Shown here one piece after another: positions 31,808 through 39,807 of a DNA stretch of 64,000 nucleotides. Numbering within the stretch: the first letter of the stretch is position 1; every line of letters starts with the position of its first letter. The translations under genes were made by a program, and so were the position numbers. This stretch comes from Planctomycetota bacterium (lineage in GTDB: Bacteria; Planctomycetota; B15-G4): positions 15,785 through 79,784 of the forward strand of contig QNBX01000002.1 in the NCBI GenBank assembly GCA_003644265.1, in the 5' to 3' direction. The notes under the pieces are model-generated. The model saw nothing but the letters and a program-made list of their open reading frames with translations. It was not told the origin of the DNA and searched no databases.

Positions 31808-34369
31808 TCAGGGAGCGATCAACACGTCGAGGGCGTTCGAGAGAGCGAAGCCCCCAATGGCGCTGGCGTCACTGAGTGCGAACTGGGCGAAGATCTCCAG
31901 GGGGCCGCCGCCGCCGGCCACGGGGACGGCGAGGGCGCCGTCGCCATCCGTCGTGAACGGCAGGGCCTCGATGGCTCCGGCGGGCACCAGGATGCCTCCC
32001 TTGAACGGAGTCTCCGCCGCGGTGAGGGAGAGGACCAACCACGCCGTGGTGGACGGTGTGCCGTCCGCCAGCGAGAACGTCGCCGTACCGCCGGTGGCGA
32101 GGGACCCGGCAGCGCTGAAGAACGGCACCTTCCCCGAGATCGCGAGGGTGCCGTGACCCAGGTTCACCGCGGGAGCAGTGGTCGGTTCAAACGTGGGGTG
32201 CGGCGAGAAGATCGCGTTGTCATGGTAGAGGTCGTCGAATTGGTAGAAGACCTGGCCCGAGCAGCGAGGTTGCTCCACGGTGGCCGACAGTCCCAAGCCC
32301 GGCGCGATGGGTGCACCGTGGCTGTAGGTCAGGTCGGCCCAGGCCCCTTGGGACGGATCGCTCGGATCGAGCCAGAGCGTCCCGTTGGTCGGGTTGATCC
32401 ACAGGAAGGGCTTCCACGCTGGCGTGGGCGGGATGATGTCGCCGCCCGACACGGGATCCGGATTCCGCAGGAAGGGAGGGAACCAGAGGGCGTCGTTCAC
32501 GCCGTTGCCGTCGCTGTCGGCGTTGAGCACGCCGTGTGGGTTGAAGCACCCGATGTCCGTCTCGCAGAAGCCGCCGAGCGGATGGTCGACGTGGCTGCAC
32601 ATCTTGGCCACTCCGTACCCCTCGGTGTGCTGGCCGATGACGAGGCCGTCGACGCGGCCGCCCTCCTGGAGCCGCTGCAGGCTCGGGTGAGCGGGGCTCT
32701 CGATGATGAAGTTCGGCGGGTTGAACACGAAGTCGCCGCCGCGAGCCGCCTCGCTGTACTGCCAGCCGAAGTACATCCCACCGCTGCCGTCGTAGTAGTG
32801 GCGCCAGAGGGCCCTGTCTGCGTTCCGCGGAAACACGTCGGGCTGCTGAATCACGTCGAAGTGCGGCCTGAATCCCCAGCCCGCGCGCCACTGCATCTCG
32901 GCCACCTTGGGCGCACCGTAGGTGGGCTTGAAGTTCATGATCTCGAAGCTGTGGCTGCCCGCCGAGAAGCCGCCAGAGATGATGTCGTCGTGGAGCTTCG
33001 GACCGAAGTCCACGTTCCGGAAGTAGTGGGTGTGCTCATCCAGGTTGATCAGCTTGACCTGGAAGCTGTCGCCCTGGCGCCAACCCGTGATCTTGGCCTT
33101 GTCGACGGCGCCACGGCCGTACATCTCGTTGTTCATGTAGACCGAGATGAACCGGTAGTGCCCGAACTGTCCCTTGGGCAGTCCGTCTTCCGCGGCGAGC
33201 ACGTCCCAGGCCTCGTCGGGGATCTCGAGCTGGTCCTGTGCCAGGTCGGCCCAGTCCTGCCAGGTGCCTCGGGGCGCGGTGCCCGGGTCGTCGAGCATGG
33301 CAGCGACGGCCGCGGTGCCGGCGCCGGTGAGTGCGGCCTGGCAGGCCTCCCACATCTTCTTCTCGGGCGCGGCGGCGCCGATGTCGTCGATGGAGAGCAT
33401 GCGGTTGCGCTCGACGAAGCTGCGACCTTGGGGCTCCAACTCCACCTGCCCGGTGTGGGCGTTGACCATCTCGTACACGGGCTGGAGGAACTGGATGCGC
33501 GGCGGGTGCTCGCGCCAGCCCCACGTGTAGACGCCGCGCAGCAGCCGCAGCGGAGGGTAGTCCACGCTGAGCTGGGTGACCTTCGATCCTCCGACCTTGG
33601 TCCAGACCGAATCGAGGCCCTTGTACGGGAACTGCACGCTGCCCTCGAGTCGATGATCGAGCAGGACTGCGGTTGGTGAGAAGTCCTCGCCCTCCAGACT
33701 GTAGAAGGTGTAGTTCACGCGCAGCTCGTCGAACGCGTGGGCCTCCACGGGCACCTTCATCAGGAAGGTGTCGGCGTCGAACTGGCCGTCGTACCAGAGG
33801 AACGCGACGTCGAGCTCCCAGATGCGTCGCGGTTGGCCGTCGATGCCGACGGTAGTCTGACCGGAGTCGACGAGCGTCTTGAGCTTGTACTCGCCCGGTT
33901 CGTGGTCCGGGAGATAAGCCCCACGGTTGTAGTTGAGCATGGCGAAGCCATCGAAGATCTCGCCCTGGGTCGTGCCCAGCAGGATCGCCTCCAGCGAGGC
34001 GGCGGCCGACGTCATGGCGGCGGAGTCATCCGAGCTGGCGGCGCTGGCCATGGCGTCGAGCTCGTCGCTCATGGCGTCGTGGGGGCTGCGGACGGTGGTG
34101 ATCGGATGCCCCATGAGACTGTTGGCGCCGAGGGCGTCCTGCTCCACTTGGGAGCCCACCAGATTGAGGAGTGTCGAGCCCTGGGCCTGGTCGGTGTGGG
34201 GGATGCGCGTCTCAACGCCCGTGGTGGCGGTCAGCGCAGGCTCCAGGATGCCGGGGTCGTTGGGGTCCGCCGGCTGCGCGTGGGCCGCCCCCTGAACGCC
34301 TATGAGCAGCACGGTGGCCACCAGCCAGGGCTGGCGGGAGGATGGACGGTGAGAAGCGTGGACGGTCAT
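31808..34369 (-). CDS. Large exported protein of unknown function with shared C-terminal module
   Basis: An 853-residue exported protein. ATG 34369 gives a clean signal peptide (WLVATVLLIGVQGAAHA before QPAD). The roughly 620-residue central region is rich in Trp, Tyr, His and Asp (FLWYDGQFDADTF, LNYNRGAYLPDHEPGEY, VKLINLDEHTHYFRNVDFGP, MCSHVDHPLGGFCETDIGCF). It resembles no family I can name. The clustered His and Cys residues near the last motif could bind metal. The last 130 residues are the shared module (AETPFKGGILVPAGAIEALP, then FAQFALSDASAIGGFALSNAL). Expression is predicted to be sigma-54-dependent from the promoter 80 bases upstream with its palindromic activator site. The cupredoxin-propeller gene upstream on the same strand has the same type of promoter, suggesting joint use. 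Confidence 0.75.
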   Translation of the reverse strand: MTVHASHRPSSRQPWLVATVLLIGVQGAAHAQPADPNDPGILEPALTATTGVETRIPHTDQAQGSTLLNLVGSQVEQDALGANSLMGHPITTVRSPHDAMSDELDAMASAASSDDSAAMTSAAASLEAILLGTTQGEIFDGFAMLNYNRGAYLPDHEPGEYKLKTLVDSGQTTVGIDGQPRRIWELDVAFLWYDGQFDADTFLMKVPVEAHAFDELRVNYTFYSLEGEDFSPTAVLLDHRLEGSVQFPYKGLDSVWTKVGGSKVTQLSVDYPPLRLLRGVYTWGWREHPPRIQFLQPVYEMVNAHTGQVELEPQGRSFVERNRMLSIDDIGAAAPEKKMWEACQAALTGAGTAAVAAMLDDPGTAPRGTWQDWADLAQDQLEIPDEAWDVLAAEDGLPKGQFGHYRFISVYMNNEMYGRGAVDKAKITGWRQGDSFQVKLINLDEHTHYFRNVDFGPKLHDDIISGGFSAGSHSFEIMNFKPTYGAPKVAEMQWRAGWGFRPHFDVIQQPDVFPRNADRALWRHYYDGSGGMYFGWQYSEAARGGDFVFNPPNFIIESPAHPSLQRLQEGGRVDGLVIGQHTEGYGVAKMCSHVDHPLGGFCETDIGCFNPHGVLNADSDGNGVNDALWFPPFLRNPDPVSGGDIIPPTPAWKPFLWINPTNGTLWLDPSDPSQGAWADLTYSHGAPIAPGLGLSATVEQPRCSGQVFYQFDDLYHDNAIFSPHPTFEPTTAPAVNLGHGTLAISGKVPFFSAAGSLATGGTATFSLADGTPSTTAWLVLSLTAAETPFKGGILVPAGAIEALPFTTDGDGALAVPVAGGGGPLEIFAQFALSDASAIGGFALSNALDVLIAP

Positions 34370-34448
34370 GGCCGGGTCTCCGAGATTTCCTGTTGCGGCC
34401 GGGGTGTTGCGTCGAGAGCGCAGCGAAGGCCCGGCGATGCTGAGACTG

Positions 34449-34464
34449 AGCAAGCGCCGTGCCA
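34449..34464 (-). promoter_or_regulatory. Sigma-54 (-24/-12) promoter P1
   Basis: On the minus strand: TGGCACG-GCGC-TTGCT, a perfect match to the consensus TGGCACG-N4-TTGCW. Predicted start of transcription is near 34438, about 70 bases ahead of the exported protein's ATG at 34369. The palindromic activator site centred at 34523 lies 85 bases upstream of that start. Confidence 0.85.
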
Positions 34465-34513
34465 TCGGTGGAGGCGTCCGAGTGACCCGTCCCCCGGGTG
34501 CTGTGCTGGACGG

Positions 34514-34532
34514 CTGTCCAGGATCTGGACAG
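34514..34532. promoter_or_regulatory. Palindromic activator-binding site U1
   Basis: CTGTCCAG-GAT-CTGGACAG, a perfect 8+8 inverted repeat with a 3-base centre, positioned like an enhancer for promoter P1. An extra half-site, CTGGAC, lies just outside at 34506-34511. The same palindrome type recurs at four other intergenic places in the window. Confidence 0.75.
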
Positions 34533-34860
34533 TGCTGTAATCGCTGAGACAGCCCGTGCGGCAACCCAACCTACGGTGGGGTCGGTTGCTCCATGCTCCT
34601 GCGGGACAGGGGCGTGCGGCCATGGGCGAGAGAGTCCGCGGCCCGCCAGGATCCCAGGGGAGCTGCCATGACGTGCTTGGTGCGGGCCGACGAGAACGAG
34701 CGCATCGTCCAGCGCCTCCTGTCCCTCGGCGTGGAGTCGGGGGCTCGGCAGCACTTGCAGCCGGGGATCGACTCACGAAGCGCTGCCGATGCCGCGGTGC
34801 TGAGGGGCTTTGACACGCCTTTTCGCAGCGCAGACGGTTCGAGCATGCGAGCTCTCGCGC

Positions 34861-34941
34861 ACGGCACACGCGGCCGAGGCACGGCGCCACGCAGCGTGGT
34901 GGCCAAGCGGGATGAACCGGAAGCGTGGTCCGCTGCGAGGG
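34861..34941. repeat. Direct repeat R1 (81 bp), paired with R2
   Basis: Starts ACGGCACACGCGGCCGAGGC and is about 89% identical to R2 at 37594-37675 in the same orientation. It abuts the stop codon of the cupredoxin-propeller gene. On the minus strand both copies can be read in one frame as LA-A-x-H-A-S-G-S-S-R-L-A-T-T-L, with few amino-acid changes, so they may be pieces of a former coding sequence. Confidence 0.75.
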
Positions 34942-34942
34942 G

Positions 34943-37123
34943 TCAATGCACGACGTGGCTCACCGTGTTGGACAGGATGGAGTGGTCGCCCGCCGCGACG
35001 GCGGCCTGGAAGTGGGCCGCCAGTCCCGCGGCGGCTGCCGGCACGGTGAGGGTGAAGTTGGCCAGGCCGACGCCGTCGGCGGGCAGACTGGTCAGGATCT
35101 CGAATGGCGCAAGGAGTTCGAGGCACTGGCCACCCAGCACCCCGAAGCATGGCCCCGCGCCCGTCCCCGCCAGGCTGAAAAGGAAGTGGACGGTCTGGCT
35201 CGGCTCGGCACCCAGGGCGGAGAAGGTCGCCGGCGCCCCGGCAAGGAGCGGGTCGACGGTCAGGTTCAGTTCGTCGTGATGGCTCTCGGGGTTCAGTTGA
35301 TCGGGGGTCAGTAGCCCGATCCACCCCTCCACCTCTGCGGACAGCAGCCCGCTGCCGAGCATGGCGGCCGTCTGCTGCACCCAGCCGTCGTGGGTCAGGG
35401 GCAGCGGCTTGACGCCCTGCCCGCCTACGCCGTCGGTGACGCCCGCGCCATCGCTGCCGTTGGCCAGGAGCAGGGTGCCCACCGCGGCTGCGTCGCTGCC
35501 GTCGCCGTCGCCGTTGGGGTCGGGATCGATGATGGTGAGCACGTTGGCGTGCTGGTTGGTGACGTAGGCGTAGTAGCCGCCGCCGAGCTTGGCGCCCCAG
35601 TTCACACCGTGGGTGCCGGCCGGCGTGGGCACGTAGGCCACCACTTCGTTGAGCGATGTGTCGATGATGGCGACGTGGTCCGCCGAACCGGTGGTCGACG
35701 TGGGCACCGTCGTGAATGCCAGCACGGCCGTGGCGACCCACTGCTCGCTCGGGCTGACCGGCGTCTGGATGGGTACCTGCAGCGTGTGGTACAGGTCCTG
35801 GCCGCTCTGCCCGTCCGGCGTGAGCGTGACCGGGATGTTCGTCACCAGCGACAACTCGTCCACGTCGACGACGGTCACGAAGCCCGAGACGGCGTTGGCC
35901 ACGTAGGCCGTGTTCACCCCGTCCACGTGGCACTCGCCTACCGCCAGTGGCATGAGCAGGGCGGAGCGGAGCGTGTCGTCGGCGTCATACTCGAACTCGG
36001 CCAGCACCTGACCGCTGATGGTGTCCAGCACGCTGATTGAGCCCGCGGGGCCCATGCCCTTGAAGACGTTCGGCACGATGGCGCGATCACCCAGCCCGCA
36101 GGTGAGCCAGTGACCGTGCGGGTGCGTCTTGCCCGAGCCGGTGTCCACGCTGTCCTGGATGTCCAGACCGTCGGGGCCGTCCTCCACCTTGACCATGTCC
36201 TTGTCGGCGCTGAGCGGGACGGTCAGCCACCCGAACTCGGGCGACCCGGGCACGGGGATGGTGATGATGTGGGTGGGCGCCTCGCCCACCTTGATGCTGT
36301 CCACGATCTCGCCGCTCTCGCGGTCGATCTTGTTGATCCACTTCCCGAACCAGTTGCTGTTGTAGATCGTCTCGAGGCGGAAGTCGGCCCACATGTTGTG
36401 GGGGTTGTTCCACATGCCGTCGGCTTCGAGACCGTTGATCTCGCGTTCCACGGTCATGCTTGCGGCGTCCACCACCGTGATCGTCCCCGGCTTGGCCACG
36501 CCGCGGTCATCGGTCTGGCCCGGCACCGTCTCGAACTGGGTGTTGATCCAGACTTCGCCAACGCCGGGTACGCTCGGAATCACCTCGTCCTCAGGGCCGA
36601 GGATGTCCCACTTGGCGAGCTTGTCCTCGTCTGTGGCCGCCACGGTCGTCATGACCGCGAGCACGTCGAGGGCGGGAAGGGACGCCACCCCCAGGTGGCC
36701 CAGGTAGGGCAGCGAGCCCGAGGTGACATCGGGGATGTCCCCGTTGCCGTCGGTGACGGCCACGACTGCCGTCATGTACGGGTGGATCTTGCAGATGAGC
36801 ACGTACACGCCGGGCAGATCGAACTCAGCCGAGAGCGTCCCCTTCTGCGAGCTGTCCTGGTCGATATCGGCCGTGCTGCCCTCGGGCTTCACGAGCAGGG
36901 TGACCGTGTGTCGTGTGTTGGTGCAGCAGTTGCCGATCTTGAAGTCGACGCGATCGCCCGGCGTGATGACGCTCAGGGGCGAGCCGGTGGTGTCGCTGCG
37001 GAACCAGTTCCCCGGTTCGTCCGTGAGATGCATGGTGTCCGCGGCGCCCTGGGCCCACAGCGCGGCGGGAGTGGCTGCGACCATCATGGCGATACGCCAA
37101 GCGGCCTGGAACGGGATCCTCAT
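34943..37123 (-). CDS. Exported cupredoxin - beta-propeller fusion protein
   Basis: A 726-residue precursor. ATG 37123 has AGGAGG at ideal spacing, and a signal peptide ends near AALWAQG. Residues 28-125 are a cupredoxin-like domain with a complete type I copper ligand set: His72 (NTRHTV), Cys111, His114 and Met117 (LICKIHPYM). From about 150 to 610 runs a YVTN/YncE-like seven-bladed propeller (MWADFRLETIYNSNWFGKWI, VAYVPTPAGTHGVNWG, GGYYAYVTNQHANVLTIID). The end (LPADGVGLANFTLTVP and HFQAAVAAGDHSILSNTVSHV) looks like a diverged form of the module found in its neighbours. The domain set recalls nitrous oxide reductase with the order reversed, but the Cu-Z histidine pattern is not evident, so I do not assign that activity. 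Sigma-54 promoter P2 lies about 100 bases upstream. Confidence 0.82.
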   Translation of the reverse strand: MRIPFQAAWRIAMMVAATPAALWAQGAADTMHLTDEPGNWFRSDTTGSPLSVITPGDRVDFKIGNCCTNTRHTVTLLVKPEGSTADIDQDSSQKGTLSAEFDLPGVYVLICKIHPYMTAVVAVTDGNGDIPDVTSGSLPYLGHLGVASLPALDVLAVMTTVAATDEDKLAKWDILGPEDEVIPSVPGVGEVWINTQFETVPGQTDDRGVAKPGTITVVDAASMTVEREINGLEADGMWNNPHNMWADFRLETIYNSNWFGKWINKIDRESGEIVDSIKVGEAPTHIITIPVPGSPEFGWLTVPLSADKDMVKVEDGPDGLDIQDSVDTGSGKTHPHGHWLTCGLGDRAIVPNVFKGMGPAGSISVLDTISGQVLAEFEYDADDTLRSALLMPLAVGECHVDGVNTAYVANAVSGFVTVVDVDELSLVTNIPVTLTPDGQSGQDLYHTLQVPIQTPVSPSEQWVATAVLAFTTVPTSTTGSADHVAIIDTSLNEVVAYVPTPAGTHGVNWGAKLGGGYYAYVTNQHANVLTIIDPDPNGDGDGSDAAAVGTLLLANGSDGAGVTDGVGGQGVKPLPLTHDGWVQQTAAMLGSGLLSAEVEGWIGLLTPDQLNPESHHDELNLTVDPLLAGAPATFSALGAEPSQTVHFLFSLAGTGAGPCFGVLGGQCLELLAPFEILTSLPADGVGLANFTLTVPAAAAGLAAHFQAAVAAGDHSILSNTVSHVVH

Positions 37124-37230
37124 CGACTCGTCCTCCTGCAAGGCGGGTCGGCACCCTGGCCGCCCGCGTGTCCGGAGAGCCGCACACGACCACGTCGCGA
37201 GTGACACGCCTCTCCCGGTGGAGAAAGGGG

Positions 37231-37246
37231 AGCAAATGGTGTGCCG
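37231..37246 (-). promoter_or_regulatory. Sigma-54 (-24/-12) promoter P2
   Basis: On the minus strand: CGGCACA-CCAT-TTGCT. The invariant GG of the -24 element and GC of the -12 element are present at correct spacing, with two deviations from TGGCACG. Predicted start near 37220, about 97 bases before the cupredoxin gene's ATG. Palindrome U2 is centred 85 bases upstream, exactly as at P1. Confidence 0.72.
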
Positions 37247-37297
37247 ATGCCGAACGGGCCCCTCCGGGCCGGTCGATCGGGCCCGCGCGAGGGCCGC

Positions 37298-37312
37298 GTC
37301 CACGATGTGGAC
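37298..37312. promoter_or_regulatory. Palindromic activator-binding site U2 (variant)
   Basis: GTCCAC-GAT-GTGGAC, a perfect 6+6 inverted repeat with the same GAT centre as U1 but with C/G swapped at the innermost arm position. Placement relative to promoter P2 equals that of U1 relative to P1, which is the main reason to treat it as the same kind of site. Confidence 0.55.
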
Positions 37313-37470
37313 CGCCGTCTCGAATCCACACGGAGCTTCAGGGGCCCGATGTCACGCCACCGGAGCACCTCGCTCCCGGTCGGCGGGACGGTCCGTCGAT
37401 CAGCGAGCTGACCGATCAAGCGTGAGAGCAGCCGGTCCGGGCTCCGCCGGCCTCGTCCTCCGGCCGCCAC

Positions 37471-37602
37471 CTACGACGTGGTCGCGGACAGCCCGTTCGA
37501 CGCTGCGAAGCCCTTGGGGCGCCGGCGGTCGCGATCCAGTGCTGGATCCACACCGACATGCCTCCGGCGGATAGGAAGTCCAGCGCCCCGGGAACGGTCA
37601 CA
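37471..37602 (-). pseudogene. Remnant of a C-terminal module with a one-base frameshift
   Basis: On the minus strand one frame gives VTVPGALDFLSAGG then MSVWIQHWIATAGAP. After a single-base shift in the CCCC run near 37517 the next frame gives KGFAASNGLSATTS and TAG at 37471. Q-x-W, D/T-A-G-A-P and G-F-A-A-S-N-G-L are the landmarks of the module that ends the S8 protease and the 853-residue protein. No upstream domain remains; repeat R2 overlaps the 5' edge. It is the tail of another lost exported-protein gene. Confidence 0.65.
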
Positions 37603-37675
37603 CGCGGCCGAGGCAGGGCGCCAGGCAGCGTGGTGGCCAGACGGGACGAACCGGAAGCGTGGCCCGCTGCTAGGG
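37594..37675. repeat. Direct repeat R2 (82 bp), paired with R1
   Basis: About 89% identical to R1, same orientation. R1 and R2 bracket a 2.65-kb unit consisting of the cupredoxin-propeller gene, its sigma-54 promoter and its palindrome. Both copies lie 3' of minus-strand genes (R2 is 125 bases past the sulfatase-like gene). Unequal crossing over between them would delete or amplify the unit. Confidence 0.75.
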
Positions 37676-37800
37676 CATGGACGGGGCCGCGGTGTTCGCG
37701 GGGAGGGGCAGCGGGGCGGCCCGCGCGAGGGCGACGCGGGGCGGACGGTGTGTGGCCATGAGCTGGTCGCAGAGAATGGTCGGGCCGTGGTGGTCGTTCA

Positions 37801-39807
37801 TTATCGCACGTATCCCAGAGCGCGCAGGGCGGCCACGTCGTCCCCGCTGAGAGCGGATCCTTCCTGCGTGGACCAGGCGTTGTGTGTCGTCAGTTCGCGG
37901 CCGAGCGCATCGAGGCGTCGGGCCAGTTCCGCCAGCTCGCCCTGCTCCGCCTGCCCGTGTGTGCTGGCGCCGAGCACCTCGAGCACGGGCGCGCTCTCCC
38001 CTGGATCCTGCGCCAGGTCGAACAGACGCGACATCACGCGGTAGCCCTCGCTGACGGCGCCGTCGCCCCCGAGTTCGAGCAGCTTGGCCACCTCGGAACG
38101 GGACAAGAGCGGGTCGGCGTGCTGGGCGGGCAGCTGCTTGAACTGCGTCCGGGCGTCGAACAGCACCGGGATGCCGCCGATCCAGGCCGTACCGCCGCCG
38201 CTCTCGTCGACCACCAAGCGGCTCAGCGCTCCTCGCAGCTCCACATCGATGCGCTCTGCTTGTGCGTAGCCCTTGGCGCTCTGCACGGCGAACACGCCGT
38301 CCATCAGCTCGCCCCTGAGCTTGAGCGCGCGGCCGGGGCCCAGGTCTGCCAGCACGGCCAGCGAACCGCCCAGGCGCACATCGGCGGACCAGCGCACCGG
38401 GACGCCGGCCAGGCTCATGCCCCCGTCGGTCGCGAGCAGGAATCCCTTGAGTTCCGTGGGATCGTCTTCGTCCTCGTCGCGCAGCTTGAGTGCTCGCGCC
38501 CGACGCGGCGAGAGCCCGGGTTCCAGTTCGGCCTCCCAGCGCCCGCCCCGGCGCAGCCGGGCCACACCGGCCGACTCACGTGCTCCTGGCGGCGGGCGGA
38601 AGCTGCGCACGAGTTTGAGGTCGCCCACGCGCAGCGCCTGCAGGTAGACATCGTCACCCTTATGCTCGGAGAACAGCTCGGTCTGGCGTCGCGGGTGGCG
38701 CAGTCGGTCCGTGGACCAGCGCTGCGCCGCTTGCCCTGCCGTCAGGCCGGCGGCTGACAGCAGCGTGGCGTACACGTCGGTGAGCCGGACGGGTTGCTCG
38801 ATCTCAGCGTGCGGGATGCCCGGTCCCGACAGAAGGAACACGGCGTGGGTCAGGTTCTGCCACAGGGCGTGGCCGTGTCCCAGGCGGCCGTGCTCAAGGA
38901 ACTCCTCGCCATGGTCGGAGACCACGGCCACGATCGGGCGGCGCTCGGGCGTGCGCTGCTGCAGAGCAGCGAACAGCAGCCCCAGCTGGTCGTCCACGTA
39001 GCGCAGGGCGCCGTCGTACAGGTCTGTGAGCTGGCCGAGCTCCGTCTCGCTCAACTTCAGCTCGCCGTCGTTGATGGCATCGTGCGTGGCGCGCCACTCG
39101 TCGTGTCGCACCAGGGCCAGGGTCTTCTCGTCGGTAAAGCGCAGCGCGGCCTCGTCCGGCACGTCGTAGGGCCAGTGGGCGTCCAGGATGTGCAGGTACA
39201 GGAACCAGGGGCGATCCCCTTCGCGCTGGTCGAGCCAGGCCAGCGCGGCGGCGCGGATGTCGGCCGCGTCGCCGGCGCGATCGACGTACACATCGAAGCC
39301 CTGCTCGAAGCCCAGGCCCGTGCGCAGCTGCGCGTTGCGTACGAAGGCCGCCGTGGCGTATCCGGCCTCGGAGAAGGCCTCGGCCAGGGTGTGCGCTTCG
39401 GGCCCCAGCACGTCGGTGGTCAGCACGCCCTGCCGACGGGTGCTGCCCTCGTACACGCCGTGGATGGCGGGGTGGGTCCCGGTCAGGAAGGACGGCACCG
39501 AGGGCTTGGTCCAGCCTGATGAGGCCACGGCCTGCCGGAACATCAGCCCCTGCGCGGCGAGAGCGTCCAGCGTGGGCGTGGTGTTGTGCTCGCTGTAGCC
39601 GGAACAGCCCAGGTGATCGGCGCGCACCGTGTCAAGGCAGATCAGCAGCACGTCGGGCTGGCGCATGGCAGCTGCGGTGGGCGTGGAAGACTCGGTGTCG
39701 CAGCTCGCGAGCGTGCCCAGCAGGCACGCGAGCAGGGTGGCGGCCCTGGTTGCGGGCCGAAGTGCGCGCAGGGCACGCGCTTCCGTCGAGGGCGCTGCCG
39801 CGTTCAT
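37801..39807 (-). CDS. Sulfatase-like (alkaline phosphatase superfamily) lipoprotein
   Basis: A 668-residue predicted lipoprotein (ATLLACLLGTLASC, lipobox Cys36). The alkaline-phosphatase-superfamily core is clear: metal site VLLICLDTVRADHLG (Asp59), the nucleophile loop SSGWTKPSVPSFLTG, LYLHILDAHWPYDVP and second metal site VVSDHGEEFLEHG. True sulfatases have Cys or Ser in C/S-x-P-x-R, modified to formylglycine. Here the position is Thr100 in T-K-P-S-V, with Val replacing the conserved Arg. A phosphatase, phosphodiesterase or phosphotransferase using Thr as nucleophile is therefore more likely than sulfatase activity. It overlaps the beta-helix lipoprotein gene by four bases (ATGA) and is the last gene of the sigma-54 operon from P3. 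Confidence 0.85.
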   Translation of the reverse strand: MNAAAPSTEARALRALRPATRAATLLACLLGTLASCDTESSTPTAAAMRQPDVLLICLDTVRADHLGCSGYSEHNTTPTLDALAAQGLMFRQAVASSGWTKPSVPSFLTGTHPAIHGVYEGSTRRQGVLTTDVLGPEAHTLAEAFSEAGYATAAFVRNAQLRTGLGFEQGFDVYVDRAGDAADIRAAALAWLDQREGDRPWFLYLHILDAHWPYDVPDEAALRFTDEKTLALVRHDEWRATHDAINDGELKLSETELGQLTDLYDGALRYVDDQLGLLFAALQQRTPERRPIVAVVSDHGEEFLEHGRLGHGHALWQNLTHAVFLLSGPGIPHAEIEQPVRLTDVYATLLSAAGLTAGQAAQRWSTDRLRHPRRQTELFSEHKGDDVYLQALRVGDLKLVRSFRPPPGARESAGVARLRRGGRWEAELEPGLSPRRARALKLRDEDEDDPTELKGFLLATDGGMSLAGVPVRWSADVRLGGSLAVLADLGPGRALKLRGELMDGVFAVQSAKGYAQAERIDVELRGALSRLVVDESGGGTAWIGGIPVLFDARTQFKQLPAQHADPLLSRSEVAKLLELGGDGAVSEGYRVMSRLFDLAQDPGESAPVLEVLGASTHGQAEQGELAELARRLDALGRELTTHNAWSTQEGSALSGDDVAALRALGYVR

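Larger units (their letters stand above)
34370..34942. other. 573-base intergenic region with P1, U1 and repeat R1
   Basis: Contains the sigma-54 promoter P1 and palindrome U1 for the gene on its left and the direct-repeat copy R1 at its right edge. From 34533 to 34860 I see no gene with a ribosome site, no hairpin of note and no second promoter; short open frames there have no recognisable content. Confidence 0.6.
37124..37800. other. 677-base intergenic region with P2, U2, a module remnant and repeat R2
   Basis: From left to right: leader of the cupredoxin gene, sigma-54 promoter P2, palindrome U2, an unremarkable stretch (37313-37470), the frameshifted module tail (37471-37602) and repeat copy R2. 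About 125 bases of G-rich sequence then reach the stop codon of the sulfatase-like gene. No intact gene is present. Confidence 0.6.

Noticed and set aside
34943..37123. Nitrous oxide reductase
   Set aside because: Propeller and cupredoxin are in reverse order. The cupredoxin has a single type I site rather than a two-copper Cu-A motif, and the conserved His set of the Cu-Z site is not seen.
37533..37548. Palindrome GATCCAG-TG-CTGGATC, similar to the activator sites
   Set aside because: The centre is two bases, not three, the outer bases differ, and it lies within the decayed module coding sequence (W-I-Q-H-W-I), so it is probably a by-product of codons.
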